A stretch of DNA of 64,000 nt from Strix aluco (Eukaryota; Chordata; Aves; Strigiformes; Strigidae). Below the pieces are notes generated by a model. The model saw nothing but the letters and a program-made list of their open reading frames with translations. It ran no database searches and was not told the DNA's origin. A program made the translations under genes and the position numbers. Each line of letters begins with the position of its first letter. The first letter of the stretch is position 1. The stretch spans positions 48,366,828 to 48,430,827 of the forward strand of contig NC_133970.1 in the NCBI RefSeq assembly GCF_031877795.1. The letters are read 5' to 3'. This document shows, in pieces, positions 29,136 to 40,341 of this stretch.

Positions 29136-30272
29136 CTAAGAAATTAAAACAAAAAAACTCAAACAATTTTTAGCATATGCTTTCAAGAAAAAACATTTTA
29201 ATCATTACATTTCAATAATCATTAGCTTGGAATTGTGCTTGGAAAATAATTTCACGTCACTTTATTCCAATACACTTCTATAATCCTCTGTCTGTAAGCC
29301 ACCAATAGTTGTGATATTTTTTACAAGGACACTTACAAAAATGCAATGTCTATCACTAATAAACAAAAAACCCCAAATAGAAATCAGCTTCCCCATTTCT
29401 CAAATTAAGACATTCAGGCAATAATCTCTTTATTAAAAGAAATTAATTCAACTGCACATTAGGATCTCATCCTTTTGTACAAACAGGCCAAATCAAGGAA
29501 TCCAGTACCATAAGGTACCTTTAATTTTAAATTTTCTATTGCTAAACTATTGCCAGTGCATCTCTAGTTGCAGTTTCAGAAGCAGTGCTGCTTAAGAACT
29601 GGGACAAAACACAAACAAAAAAAATCAATCTGGTGGACTTCTGCATCTAGTTTACAGTACAGCTGAAGAAATGGTTGGTCTGGCAGAACAGATGGGGTAG
29701 CTTGGGAGAGGAAGACAAGGCCTACTCAAGCAAGAACTGCCAAATGCATTCACTCAGAATAGCCATCTCATAACATTACACTATGAAGTAGCAGTGTTAC
29801 GTTAACACTTCATGACTTAGGTGTACAACAACTTTTGTTGAGGTAGGAAACATACATATATATTAAAGATACAAAATTTGATGACTGATACTTGCTAACT
29901 GCTTAAAGGGGAGTCATGAGAATTAGACCAAGGCAATATCAACTGAGATGGAGGGGATGGTTGATGACTGCACCCAACATATTTTCCTTTATTTTAAGGA
30001 GAAAAAAGGCCTTATGGAAGCAAAGCATCATTTAAGACCCACAAGTGGTAGAAAATTTTAATCAGGTGCCTTCAAAACCTTTATCTTTCAAGACAGAAGT
30101 TGGTTGGTAGCAACTAGACTTTAACAAAAACATTTATACATATGATCCACATATTTTATTTCACCGCCACCTACAAATGGTCTCCTAGTTCCATATAAAA
30201 TAGCAACAAATGAAGCTTCAAGACATTTCAGTAACAATCCAAAATTAATTTGAAGTTCATGAGACACCATAC
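29136..30272 (-). other. MAP3K1: MAP3K1 intron 11
   Basis: 1137 bases, AT-rich, nothing recognised. Confidence 0.8.
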
Positions 30273-30394
30273 CTGTTGGCATCTGCACATTTAACTAATA
30301 TTGTCTCTACAACTGGCTTAAGAAGTTGCTGTAGTTTAGTCCTCTCTGCTAAAGTATGACAAGAAGCATATACCAGCATGGCTCTTAAGGTTTT
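30273..30394 (-). CDS. MAP3K1: MAP3K1 exon 11
   Basis: 122 bases, [20 protein letters not shown] to KCADAN plus a split Ser. Part of the TOG-like helical domain. Phase 0 acceptor, GT donor at 30271-30272. Confidence 0.96.
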
Positions 30395-30822
30395 CTAAGA
30401 GAAAGGAAAAAACAATACATATGAAATCAAATTAGCTACACAAATTTATTTTTTTTAAGAGTTGTAAATAATTCTATACAAAATTGCATTCAAAACATCA
30501 GTAAAATTTTCAAAGAATAATCAACTTGCTATATATTCACTGCTAGAATTAGTCATGTATTCTTTGAGATTGGAAAGAATTTGGTCATAAAGTACTGTTA
30601 ACACTTAACACTGTAGCAAGCATTTCCTTATATTTGACCAGTGGAGTCATGCCATTTCACTCTTGTTGAGGATTTTGTTCAACCTGCTTTCAGATGATGG
30701 TTAGAAGTCATCAGTGGTGCTCAACGACAATTTTTAGGATTCCTGTCTACATATATCTCCTGACTTTTGAAAATGAAGTAATTTAGAAATTACTAGAATA
30801 CAACAAGTAAACAGCTACTTAC
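30395..30822 (-). other. MAP3K1: MAP3K1 intron 10
   Basis: 428 bases, no element recognised. Confidence 0.8.
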
Positions 30823-31113
30823 TAAAGCAGCAACATACACTTTGTAGACAGGGTCGGCACAGACCATGGACAGCACACTGCAGCAAGATTCTACCACCAC
30901 ACCTCCTGAGATACTGGTCTGAGATGACCCACTAACTGCTCCTAAAGCTCCAGCACTTGTGTTGTTTCCATTGCTACTTCCAGAATCTCCAGTGCTTTCA
31001 CCATTAGCCAGTAATAGAGCACCACTAACATCATGGGAAAGACGTCTCAGTGCCATCTCTCGTATATTCCAGTTTCGAGAAAACAAGCAGCCGACTAACT
31101 CCATTCCAAATAC
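30823..31113 (-). CDS. MAP3K1: MAP3K1 exon 10
   Basis: Ninety-seven codons, [16 protein letters not shown] to VYKVYVAAL, phase 0 at both ends. A Gly/Ser/Asn-rich loop (about residues 440-472) separates two conserved helical blocks. Its composition is typical of the family but its length varies between species. Confidence 0.97.
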
Positions 31114-31420
31114 CTGCCAAGGAAAAAGCAACATTACAGGAGCCAAATTGACTAACACTGCAACTTAAGTACTTTAGAAGAGCAATCAAAAAGAGCAAAG
31201 AAATGTTTCTGGTGAAAGATCACCTTAAGAAGCCTAAGAGCAAAAATGTGCCAAAAGGTAGTGTCTTAAAGATTCTGTGATATCATTTATGATGGTCTCA
31301 TTTCTAAGTCATCAGTTCTCCAAAAACTCTACTAATAGAAGTGGGGGAATGACTGTATGGATGGTTTCATTCACTCTGAGTTTTAATTATTCAGTATGGA
31401 CTTCATTTCTAGACACTGAT

Positions 31421-32253
31421 GTCATAGAACGGTTTGGGTTGAAAGGGACATTAAAGATCATCTAGTTCCAACCCCCCTGCCCCAGGCAGGGCCACCTTCC
31501 ACTAGCCCAGGTTGCTCAAAGCCCCGTCCAACCTGGCCTTGAACCCTTCCAGGGAGGAGGCAGCCACAGCTTCTCTGGGCAACCTGTGCCAGTGTCTCAC
31601 CACCCTCACAGTAAATAATTTCTTCCTTATATCTAATCTAAATCTCCCCTCTTTCAGTTTAAAGCCATTACCCCTCGTCCTATCACTACACTCCCTGATA
31701 AAGAGTCCTTCCCCACCTTTCCTGTAGGCCCCCTTTGAGTACTGGAAGGCCGCTCTAAGGTCTCCCTGGAGCCTTCTCTTCTCCAGCTGAACCCCCCCAA
31801 CTCTCTCAGACTGTCCTCACAGGGGAGCTGCTCCAGCCCCCTGACCATCTTTGTGACCTCCTCTGGACCCTCTCTAGCAGGTCCGTGTCCTTCTGATGCT
31901 GCAGGCCCCAGAGCTGGACACAGTACTCCAGGTGGGGTCTCACAAGAGTGGAGTAGAGGGGCAGAATCCCCTCCCTCGACCTGCTGCCCACACTTCTCTT
32001 GATGCAGCCCAGGACATGGTTGGGTTTCTGGGCTGTGAGCACACATTGCTGGCTCACAGGCAGTTTTCCATCCACCAATACCCCCAAGCCCTTCTCCTTG
32101 GGGCTGCTCCCAATCCACTCCTTGCTCAGCCTGTATCTGTGCTTGGGATTGCCCCGACCCATGTGCAGGACCTTGCCCTTGGCCTTGTTGAACTCCATGA
32201 GGTTTGCACGGGCCCACCTCTCCAGCCTGTCCAGGTCCCTCTGGATAGCAACA
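31421..32253 (-). mobile_element. CR1 LINE fragment (CR1-c) in intron 9, sense to MAP3K1
   Basis: The 3' end is at 31421 (complement of a 'ctagatgatctttaatgtcc' type tail) and the 5' truncation is near 32253. Minus-strand frames hold the end of ORF2 ([40 protein letters not shown]), broken in places. It resembles CR1-a in sequence. Confidence 0.85.
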
Positions 32254-32728
32254 AGGGACATATAAACAACCCTGAAACCAAGGTCTGGCTATACCAGACA
32301 AAAGTTACAGCAGACATATAGGCGATATAAGTTCTCCCACTCTGAAGTATGTGATCCCTGTTCAGTTGAACCCACTTCTAGACATTATTTAGGTCATTTG
32401 GCACCTGCAACCCAACTTGGGTAACAGTAAGTGCCAGCTTTGTATTTATGTGACACTTGCACAAGCAAAACTAGAATTAAGAATACTACATTTTATTACA
32501 TGAACCTTTAATATGAGGCCTAAGATGAAGTCCAAAACTGAAAACCCCAGTGAAGACTGGAAAAACCTTTTCTTCTGATGCAAGTTAAATATAATTATTT
32601 CCAATAATAATCAACCATAAAGCTGATGGTATTCAGAATAAAGTTTTGAATTGTTGATTTAACAAGTCTAGCTAAACAGTTAAAAAAAAGTTCTTACATT
32701 TGCAGCTTCTTTTACAAAGTGAAGTTAC
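32254..32728 (-). other. MAP3K1: MAP3K1 intron 9, 5' part
   Basis: 475 bases between CR1-c and exon 9; nothing recognised. The 3' part of the same intron is 31114-31420. Confidence 0.7.
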
Positions 32729-32906
32729 CTGAATCCATGGCTCCGCTAAATCTTTATAGGTAGAAGGGATCTGCTGGACCCCATAATGAGTAAGATTAAA
32801 ATTGCTATCTTGAGTTCTTCTCTGTGATCCAACTGTAAATTGCTGCTGAATTTGTTGGTGAACCACATGGAGAACAGAAGAATCCACTGGGCTTGGCAAT
32901 TCATGA
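32729..32906 (-). CDS. MAP3K1: MAP3K1 exon 9
   Basis: 178 bases: split Ser, then [15 protein letters not shown] ... DLAEPWIQ. A Gln-rich linker between the RING finger and the helical region. The short intron 8 (32907-33038) contains nothing else. Confidence 0.96.
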
Positions 32907-33037
32907 CTACAGATTAACAACAAATAACACAGATTAAAGAAATGAAACATTTACCAAAGTAAATACTTTAGCATATTCAGGAACATCAACTAAGGATCTA
33001 GAAACAGATAATTTGTTATAGTCAGATTAAATCCTTA

Positions 33038-34129
<1,092 letters not shown>

Positions 34130-34170
34130 TCAGATACCAATTAGAGATTGAAAGTCCCAGCCTTGGGCAC

Positions 34171-34549
34171 TGTCCTGGTTTCGACCAGGATGGAGTTAAT
34201 TTTCATTGGAGTATTTCATACCATGCGATGTCATGCCCAGGGATATTGGGGGGGTGGGCTCTCTCCAGCGAGCTGTCGCTTGGGCTTGGGCTTGTGCCAT
34301 CTGCTTGTCGGGCCGTGTTGTTGCTGTGGGGGGGCGGTCGCCGCGCTCGGTAAGCCACTGCTGCATCTTACCCGTTCCTTTTTGGACTCGCTATTGTTAC
34401 TGTTGTTCTCTTGGTATATTTAGTAAATGCTTTCTTTTTATTCAACCCACGAATTCTCTTCTTTTTGTCCCTCCCCTATTTCACCAGAGGGGGGAGGTGA
34501 ACGGCCGGCCACGTGGCGTCTGGCTGCCGGCTGAGCTCAAACCTCAACA
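34171..34549 (+). mobile_element. LTR-like element in intron 6, antisense to MAP3K1
   Basis: A 379-bp TG...CA unit from TGTCCTGGTTTCG to CTGCCGGCTGAGCTCAAACC-TCAACA, similar to a common avian LTR. Its last 60 bases (purine-rich GGGGGGAGGTGAACG, then GGCTGCCGGCTGAG) parallel the end of LTR family B. The flanking 5-mers GGCAC and GGTGC match at only 3 of 5, so integration marks are weak. Confidence 0.6.
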
Positions 34550-35219
34550 GGTGCTTATTACCCTACCCCCCCCCCCACTTCTTTCAACAAACCAATCTTT
34601 GCTTTTTTACTTATCCTTTGGTTTTGAAAAATTAAGAAATTTTTAGTTTTTGAAAGCTACATACATTTTTTTTTTTCCTCCACACTCCTTTCAGATTGAA
34701 TCACAAGATAGTCTTTAGTCCATTACAGAAAACTGTAAATACTATTCTGTAAATACTATCTGATGAACATATGTAAAACTCAAAAAATTAACAGAAGGGA
34801 ACAGCCACTCAAGAATTTTCTGCCACCAAGAAACAGATGTAATATTCACATGAACAATAATATATCTACATAACATGTGTGAATTTAAAAAAACCCACCA
34901 TTTCCTGTTTTACACGTTGCTTCCATTTTAATTCCACTTTAATTTTTAAATGGATATAACCAGATATTTCACCAGAAAAATTTATTCTGAGCTTAAACAA
35001 CATGCAATGAAAAACACAGATTTAATCTTCTATAATATTGTTTGAATGTGCAAAACTTTTACTACTCATAGTAAAAATTTAAGTTGTTGGTGTGTGTCTA
35101 AAAGTTTGCAGGAAGCCTGTATTTGTTCAGCAACAGTATATTTTTAAAATAAAAATAATTTGTATATATGTTGTTTCTATACATATATATATTTGCTTCT
35201 ATTTTCTGGCAAATGGTTG
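34550..35219 (-). other. MAP3K1: MAP3K1 intron 6 between LTR and provirus
   Basis: About 670 bases, AT-rich, with poly-T and AT runs. Nothing recognised. Confidence 0.7.
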
Positions 35220-35223
35220 ACAT

Positions 35224-35676
35224 TGTGAAGAATAGGGTGGTGATTCGTGTTAAAATATGATGACTTTGTTAAGAATTTGCCATGTACATAAGTTGAAGGA
35301 GATTTGTCATGGTTTTATTGTTGAAAGGGATTTGGAGGTTTTTTTCCTCAGTGACTGTTGTTAAGCAGGTGGAAAATTACCGGCAGGACCCCTGTCAGAA
35401 GACCCCAGCAACACCGGATTGCGCAGGTGAAATATGATTGGAGGAATCCCTGCCAGGAGCCCCAGCAACATCAGAAAGCCCGGAGAAGTTTGAGGGACCC
35501 CGCTGCGCATGTGAAGGAGGGACTATAAAAGAGAGTGACGTAGCACCACCTGGTGCTTGTCGGTGCGGAGTGGGAAGCCCCCCCTGCCCCCCGGCGTGCC
35601 TAGTTTTTTTTTGCTTGTTCTTATTGCAAATAAATTTATTAAAGATATTTTCGCCTCTGCCTCGGCATTTATAACA
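35224..35676 (+). mobile_element. 5' LTR of the provirus
   Basis: Starts TGTGAAGAATAGGG and ends ATAACA. The TATA box TATAAAA is at 35524-35530 and the polyadenylation signal AATAAA at 35629-35634, so R starts near 35550. It aligns base for base with the 3' LTR at an offset of 5088. Confidence 0.95.
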
Positions 35677-35679
35677 ATT

Positions 35680-35697
35680 TGGTGACCCCGACGTGAT
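35680..35697 (+). other. Primer-binding site complementary to tRNA-Trp
   Basis: TGGTGACCCCGACGTGAT, three bases after the LTR. Its complement is the CCA-terminated 3' end of tRNA-Trp, the primer known for Rous sarcoma virus and relatives. All 18 bases fit. Confidence 0.85.
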
Positions 35698-35931
35698 ACT
35701 TCGGGACCCGTGGAGCGTTGGTTTTCAGGGGAGGCGCGCCCCACCTTTTAGGTGGCCCCTGGACTCCAGTACTTCCTCGGACCGATAGTATCACGAACGG
35801 AAGGCAGTAAGAACAAGCAAAAGAAAAGCGAAATCCCCAGACGACGCTCCCCGGAGATTCCCCGCAAAGGATCCAGGCGAAGACCTCGGACTGTGAGTGA
35901 CGCCTGGTGCGGGAGGGGTGACTTTCTGCCT

Positions 35932-36161
35932 GAGTGAGTGCGGTGTGACTGAGACGTGACTGCGTCACGAAGCGAGTGCGGAGCCCTTCTAGCTGCGGTT
36001 TCAGAGTCTCGCGAGAGGCCTGGCTGGCGAAGGGGCGAAGCGAAAGGAGTGAGTGCGGTGTGACTGAGACGTGACAGTGTCACGAAGCGAGTGCGGAGCC
36101 CTTCTAGCCGCGTTTCCAGAGTCCCGCGAGGGGCCTGGCCGGCGAAGGGGCGAAGCGAAAG
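35932..36161 (+). repeat. Two tandem 115-bp copies in the proviral leader
   Basis: Copy 1 at 35932-36046 and copy 2 at 36047-36161 both begin GAGTGAGTGCGGTG and end GGGGCGAAGCGAAAG. They differ at about ten sites. They lie between the primer-binding site and gag, where retroviruses hold the major splice donor and packaging signal. The function is not shown by sequence. Confidence 0.9.
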
Positions 36162-36265
36162 AAAAAAAAAAAAAAGGTTTGAAAGGCCTCAGGCCAGGGT
36201 TTTCAGGATAGGCATTATCCTAGGGTTTACGGGATCAGTCTTATCTCAGGACGCCGGCAAAGACT

Positions 36266-37434
36266 ATGGGCCAGAAAGGGAGTAAATCCCGCGGCTCGGG
36301 GAACCCACGGAGAGGTTCCCAGAGAGGGAGCGATTTGCCCAATATTTCTCAGGACAGTCCCCTGGGTTGTATGCTAAAAAATTGGTATAATTGGCCTGAA
36401 ACAAAAGGAAAAAGTAAAGAAAAAATGATTCAGTATTGCATGGTCGAGTGGACCAAAGAACCTATCAAATCTGATGATTTATTTTGGCCAAAATGTGGAA
36501 CTACGGACGATTGGACATGTCAGGCATTAAATTCATATGTACGCAATAAAAAACCCTATAATCAAGAAGAATGTAACTATGCTCAGGTGTGGAGAGGTTC
36601 CCGAATAACATCAAAAATCCTATTACTAAAGAATAAAAACACTAATAAGAAAACTTTCAAAGAAAAAGAATGGGAGCCTTTAGAAAATCTTCCTCCTCCT
36701 CATGAGGGAAGCTCAGAGGATGAGGAACCAAAGCCTACCGCTCCTTCCCCTCCATCAACTAGCAGAACCAGCAACCAAGAAAAACAGAAACAAACAACAA
36801 ATAGTGGGGCAGAGGTTTGGGAAGGCGTTGGCGGCGGCGGGCGGCCCCCGGGACCGCGGCACGACCCCGCACCAGGACCCGGCCCCCCCGCGGCACCGCA
36901 GGGAGGGGCCCGACGGCGGCTGCACCCCCGCGGGGGCTGCGCCGAGCGCTGCGGTCTGAGCGCGGTGCTGGAGGAGCCCGGCCGGGGAATAAAGCAGAGA
37001 GCGAGCAACAGATTTTACAAATATGTTCGGGGGTAGACCCGACCTCCCCGGTGGGAGAGGCTTTGCTGAAAACTCAGTTCGTGGCCAAATCGTGGGGTGA
37101 TACCAGAGAGAAATTAAAAAAGTTAGATGACTGGCAAGATCGGGGTCTGCAGGAGCTGTTGAGAGAAGCACAGAAGGTATATGTTAGAAGGGATGAAGAA
37201 AAACAGAGAGTGAAGGCAAAAATACTTGTTGCAGCAGTCAGAGAAACTCAGCGGAGAGAGGAGAAGCCTCCGAGATGTCGCCCTAATGAATCACCTGGAG
37301 CGTTAGGTGGTGAAAAGAGAGGGACAGTAATTGGGGAAAACACATCAGCCTGCTATTATTGTGGAAAGAAGGGACATTTACAACGGAATTGTAGAAAGCG
37401 AGAGCGGGATGAAAGGATGTTTAAAGAAGAATAG
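36266..37434 (+). pseudogene. gag: gag remnant: matrix, late domain, truncated capsid, nucleocapsid
   Basis: Gag builds the virion core. The ATG at 36266 gives MGQKGSKS, an N-myristoylation start in good initiation context. Matrix-like sequence follows to about residue 115. An acidic/Pro-rich stretch then carries the late-domain motif PTAP (residues 157-160). From 36825 a GC-rich patch intervenes and the frame changes from +2 to +1. After 36988 the sequence resumes as the C-terminal end of capsid (GDTREKLKKLDD, LLREAQKVYVRRDEEKQ) and one CCHC zinc knuckle, CYYCGKKGHLQRNC, then UAG at 37432-37434. The N-terminal domain and major homology region of capsid are absent. Confidence 0.9.
36825..36987 (+). 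other. GC-rich foreign-looking patch inside gag
   Basis: 163 bases made almost wholly of G and C with more than 20 CpG dinucleotides, set in gag sequence that is A-rich on both sides. It occupies the place of most of capsid and is the zone where the reading frame changes. Its translations are low-complexity Arg/Pro/Gly/Ala and match no retroviral domain I know. It may be a captured host (CpG-island-like) segment. The origin is not established. Confidence 0.7.
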
Positions 37435-38165
37435 GGGTGTCAGGGGCTCTATTTCCTGGGCACAAAGACATCAGAGGAGCCCTTGATGAAATTAGGTCCC
37501 CAGGGAGAGGAGTTTGAGTTTTTAGTATATATGGGTGCCGAAAAATCAACTGTGAGAAACATTCTGAGGGGATGTAAAGTGAAAAAAGAAACTGCTCTAG
37601 TAATGGGAGCTAAAGAGGAACCATTTAAAGTACCAAGTGTCGGGGATGTAGAAAAATAGAATCCCAACCCCGTATCGTTATAGGGGATTTACTGTTGCTA
37701 CCAGAGGCTGAAAATAACCTTCTGGGAAGAGATGTAATTACGGAGTTAAAATTAATAATAATACAAGAAAAAGAACTAAAAATTTATACATTAACGGAAA
37801 AAGACAAACAACAAATAGATCCGAAGGTCTGGTATACAAAAGGAGAGACTGGAAAACTTGAAATAAAGCCTATTAAAATTAATTTAATTGATCCGGAGAC
37901 ACCAATTTGGATAAAACAATACCCCATTCCCCTAAAGGGTCGAGAGGGGTTGAAACAAATAATAGATGAATTACTAAGTAAAGGCACATTGGAGCCTTGC
38001 ATGTCTCCACATAACACACCTATTTTACCAGTTCTAAAATCAGACGGATCTTACAGATTGGTGCAAGATTTAAGGGCTGTGAATCAGCGAACTGTGGCTC
38101 GTTTCCCTGTGGTAGCAAACCCCTATATGCTACTTAACCAACTATCCCCTGACTATATTTGGTAA
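37435..38165 (+). pseudogene. pol: pro and N-terminal pol remnant (protease, RT fingers)
   Basis: Protease follows gag in the same frame, separated only by UAG, the gammaretroviral read-through layout. The active-site region reads LVYMGAEKS (37522-37548) where aspartic proteases have D-T/S-G, so the catalytic Asp is gone. A stop at 37657-37659 and a frame change before about 37660 interrupt it. The new frame continues with protease end LLGRDVITEL and the RT start: QYPIPLKGREGLKQIIDELL, SPHNTPILPVLK and YRLVQDLRAVN. It stops at 38163-38165, exactly where RT sequence breaks off. Confidence 0.9.
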
Positions 38166-38166
38166 A

Positions 38167-38331
38167 GTAATGATTAAAACCTGGAAGGAGGAAAGCTTAT
38201 CTTCTAGGTGGGAAGGACCATTCCTGGTATTGTTGACTACGGAGACAGCTGTAAGAACTGCTGAAAGAGGATGGACTCATATTTCCAGGGTGAAAGGACC
38301 AGTCACAGGTGAATCAGATTGGAAGATCTAG
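38167..38331 (+). pseudogene. pol: Integrase C-terminal fragment
   Basis: About 54 codons to TAG at 38329-38331. RWEGPFLVLLTTETAVRTA and WTHISRVKGPV match the DNA-binding SH3-like end of gamma-type integrases. It abuts the RT fingers at 38165, so RT palm/thumb, RNase H, and the zinc-binding and catalytic integrase parts (roughly 2.5 kb in relatives) are deleted. Confidence 0.85.
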
Positions 38332-38682
38332 TCAGCACCTGGAGATTTGAAGCTTCAAATACAACAAAGCTAAAATAGAACTGGACTTACTGAAACAGAC
38401 AGAGCGACATCAACAGTAGTAAAGATCTTGAATCATCCACATGAACCCTGTGTGTATGTATATATGTTAAAAAGTTGTAACATTCACAGCTTTTTTTTTC
38501 GGTTTTAGACGGTTTTGCATGAAAACATAAGTCAGTTTGTATAGTTGGACAAAGAAACTGAAAGAAAAGGGAAGTAAGAGAGTGAGGGAAAAGCTGAGAG
38601 TAAGTCCAAGTGAGGGCAAGACCGGATTGGCCTCCATTTTTGCTGTTAAGAAGACACAAACCCGACTGTTGGCAGCAACCCA
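38332..38682 (+). other. Proviral pol-env spacer
   Basis: About 350 bases without an open frame, between the integrase stop and the env start. The env splice acceptor is expected in or upstream of this region; none can be fixed by eye. Confidence 0.5.
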
Positions 38683-40341
38683 ATGGGTCCAGGGGTAAAC
38701 AGAAAAATGTGCCATACCGGACCTCACGATGGCAACTGGCTTTTCCCCCTCATTTTGTGTGTTGGCCTCGTGATGGCTAAAAAGGGTCAAAACACTACCA
38801 GCTTATCTGACCCCTTTGAAGAGAATGAGTTTGTTCTGTTAGCAAAAACTATAAGTAAAACTTTCAATTTAAGTCATTGTTGGGTTTGTGGGGGAACTTT
38901 GGGATTGTCAGGTTGGCCGTGGGTTTCTGTGCCGCTTTCCCCATCACAAATTGTAAGTAACTATAGTGATGTTAATAATACTACCTGGGAAGATAGTGAA
39001 AAATGGCCAGTTCAATTTCCTAACAAGGGTAAATTTTGTCTGAACCGAACTCAGAAAGGAGGAGTTGATGTGGGAGAGAGTAAGTGTCAATGGACACTTA
39101 CACATAAGTTAATTAACAAAGATAGAGGTATCTATATATGGTTGTGGCTTAATGAACAAGGACGCAGCAAAGGATTCAAGGGGTTCTGGGCAGACAAAAA
39201 TGAAACCGAATATGCCCAACTACGAGGAAACAGTTTTTATAATTGAACTTGCGAATGGAAAAATGACACTGGGTCCTGGTATTGTACTATACGGATAAAT
39301 AACAATTTAAACGAAGTTTTCAGCCCTTTGGGTGACAAAAATACGACTTATTTTCAAACCCCAAGGACTGCAGAGGGACCATTTGCCAAAGGTACGAAGG
39401 CCAAAAAAGGCCACTATTGGATATGCGGACATACTGCCTACAAACAATTACCGACGAACTGGTCAGGAATTTGTTATATAGGGATTATCCGACCTCTATT
39501 TTTCCTTCTTCCAGAGGCGGATGGCCCCCAATTAGGAATAAAATTAGGAAATAAGAGTATTACCCGTTGTAAGCGATCCATTGATTTCAAAATAGGTGGA
39601 ACACAAAAGTGGGGGGAAAATGAGTGGCCTCCTGAGAGAATAATTAAACTCTATGGACCTGCCTCCTGGAACCCTAATGAACCAATATCAGGGGCAAGAG
39701 AACCAATTTATAATTTGAATCGTATAACTAGACTGCAAGCAGTTTTAGAAATCATTACGAATAAAACTGCTAATGCCATAGATCTTTTAGCTCAACAGGC
39801 TCAGCAGATGCGCACTGCGATCCTCCAACATCGCATGGTCCTGGACTACCTGCTCGCTGAAGAGGGAGGGGTATGTGGAAAATTAAATGTCTCCAATTGT
39901 TGCCTAGAAATAGATGATGTAGGAGAAGTGGTCCTTCAATTGACCACAGATATCAGAAAACTGGCTCATGTCCCTGTCCAAACATGGAGTGGCTGGAATG
40001 GCGATCTATGGTCCTGGTTACCTGGAGCCCCGTGGGTAAAACAGCTTTTATTTTACTTGTTGTGTGCATTTGCTGCCCTAATGTTTATACCATGTATGAT
40101 TCCATGTTTTATTAGATTGATTCATTCAGTTGTTCAAGGGATGCAAATCTCTGCAATACCAATAGATCCTGAATTAGCCAAAGGAGGAGAGGTACACCCA
40201 CTAATGATAGTTAAAATAAAGAAAACAGAACACCCAAATCCCATACAACAAACCCTAGCACGTTTTGAAACTGAAACACGAATCAATTTAATAAAACAAA
40301 AGGCGAGGGATTGTGAAGAATATGGTGGTGATTTGTGTTAA
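38683..40341 (+). pseudogene. env: env remnant, one in-frame stop
   Basis: Env is the surface/fusion glycoprotein. The ATG at 38683 starts a signal peptide with hydrophobic core WLFPLILCVGLVMA. SU has CWVC (residues 66-69), the CxxC type that pairs with TM in gamma-type envelopes, and several N-glycosylation sequons. A single TGA at 39244-39246 breaks an otherwise open 552-codon frame. A furin-type site RCKR is at residues 295-298. TM has a heptad region, an immunosuppressive-like segment (about residues 378-397) and C-x7-CC (398-407). A membrane span follows around WVKQLLFYLLCAFAALMF, then a cytoplasmic tail. The stop TAA (40339-40341) lies inside the 3' LTR. Confidence 0.9.
40298..40310 (+). 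other. Polypurine tract of the provirus
   Basis: AAAAGGCGAGGGA just before the 3' LTR, purine except one C. It is the expected primer for plus-strand synthesis. Confidence 0.7.

Noticed and set aside
31654..32301. 215-codon minus-strand ORF
   Set aside because: Alternative frame of CR1-c. The true ORF2 frame is the neighbouring one containing [17 protein letters not shown].
34165..34554. 5-bp target duplication for the element at 34171-34549
   Set aside because: GGCAC and GGTGC share only three of five positions, too weak to claim.
36817..37434. Independent Arg-rich gene starting in the GC patch
   Set aside because: The ATG lies at the edge of the GC patch. The real content of this frame is the capsid C-terminus and zinc knuckle of gag, so it is part of the gag remnant.
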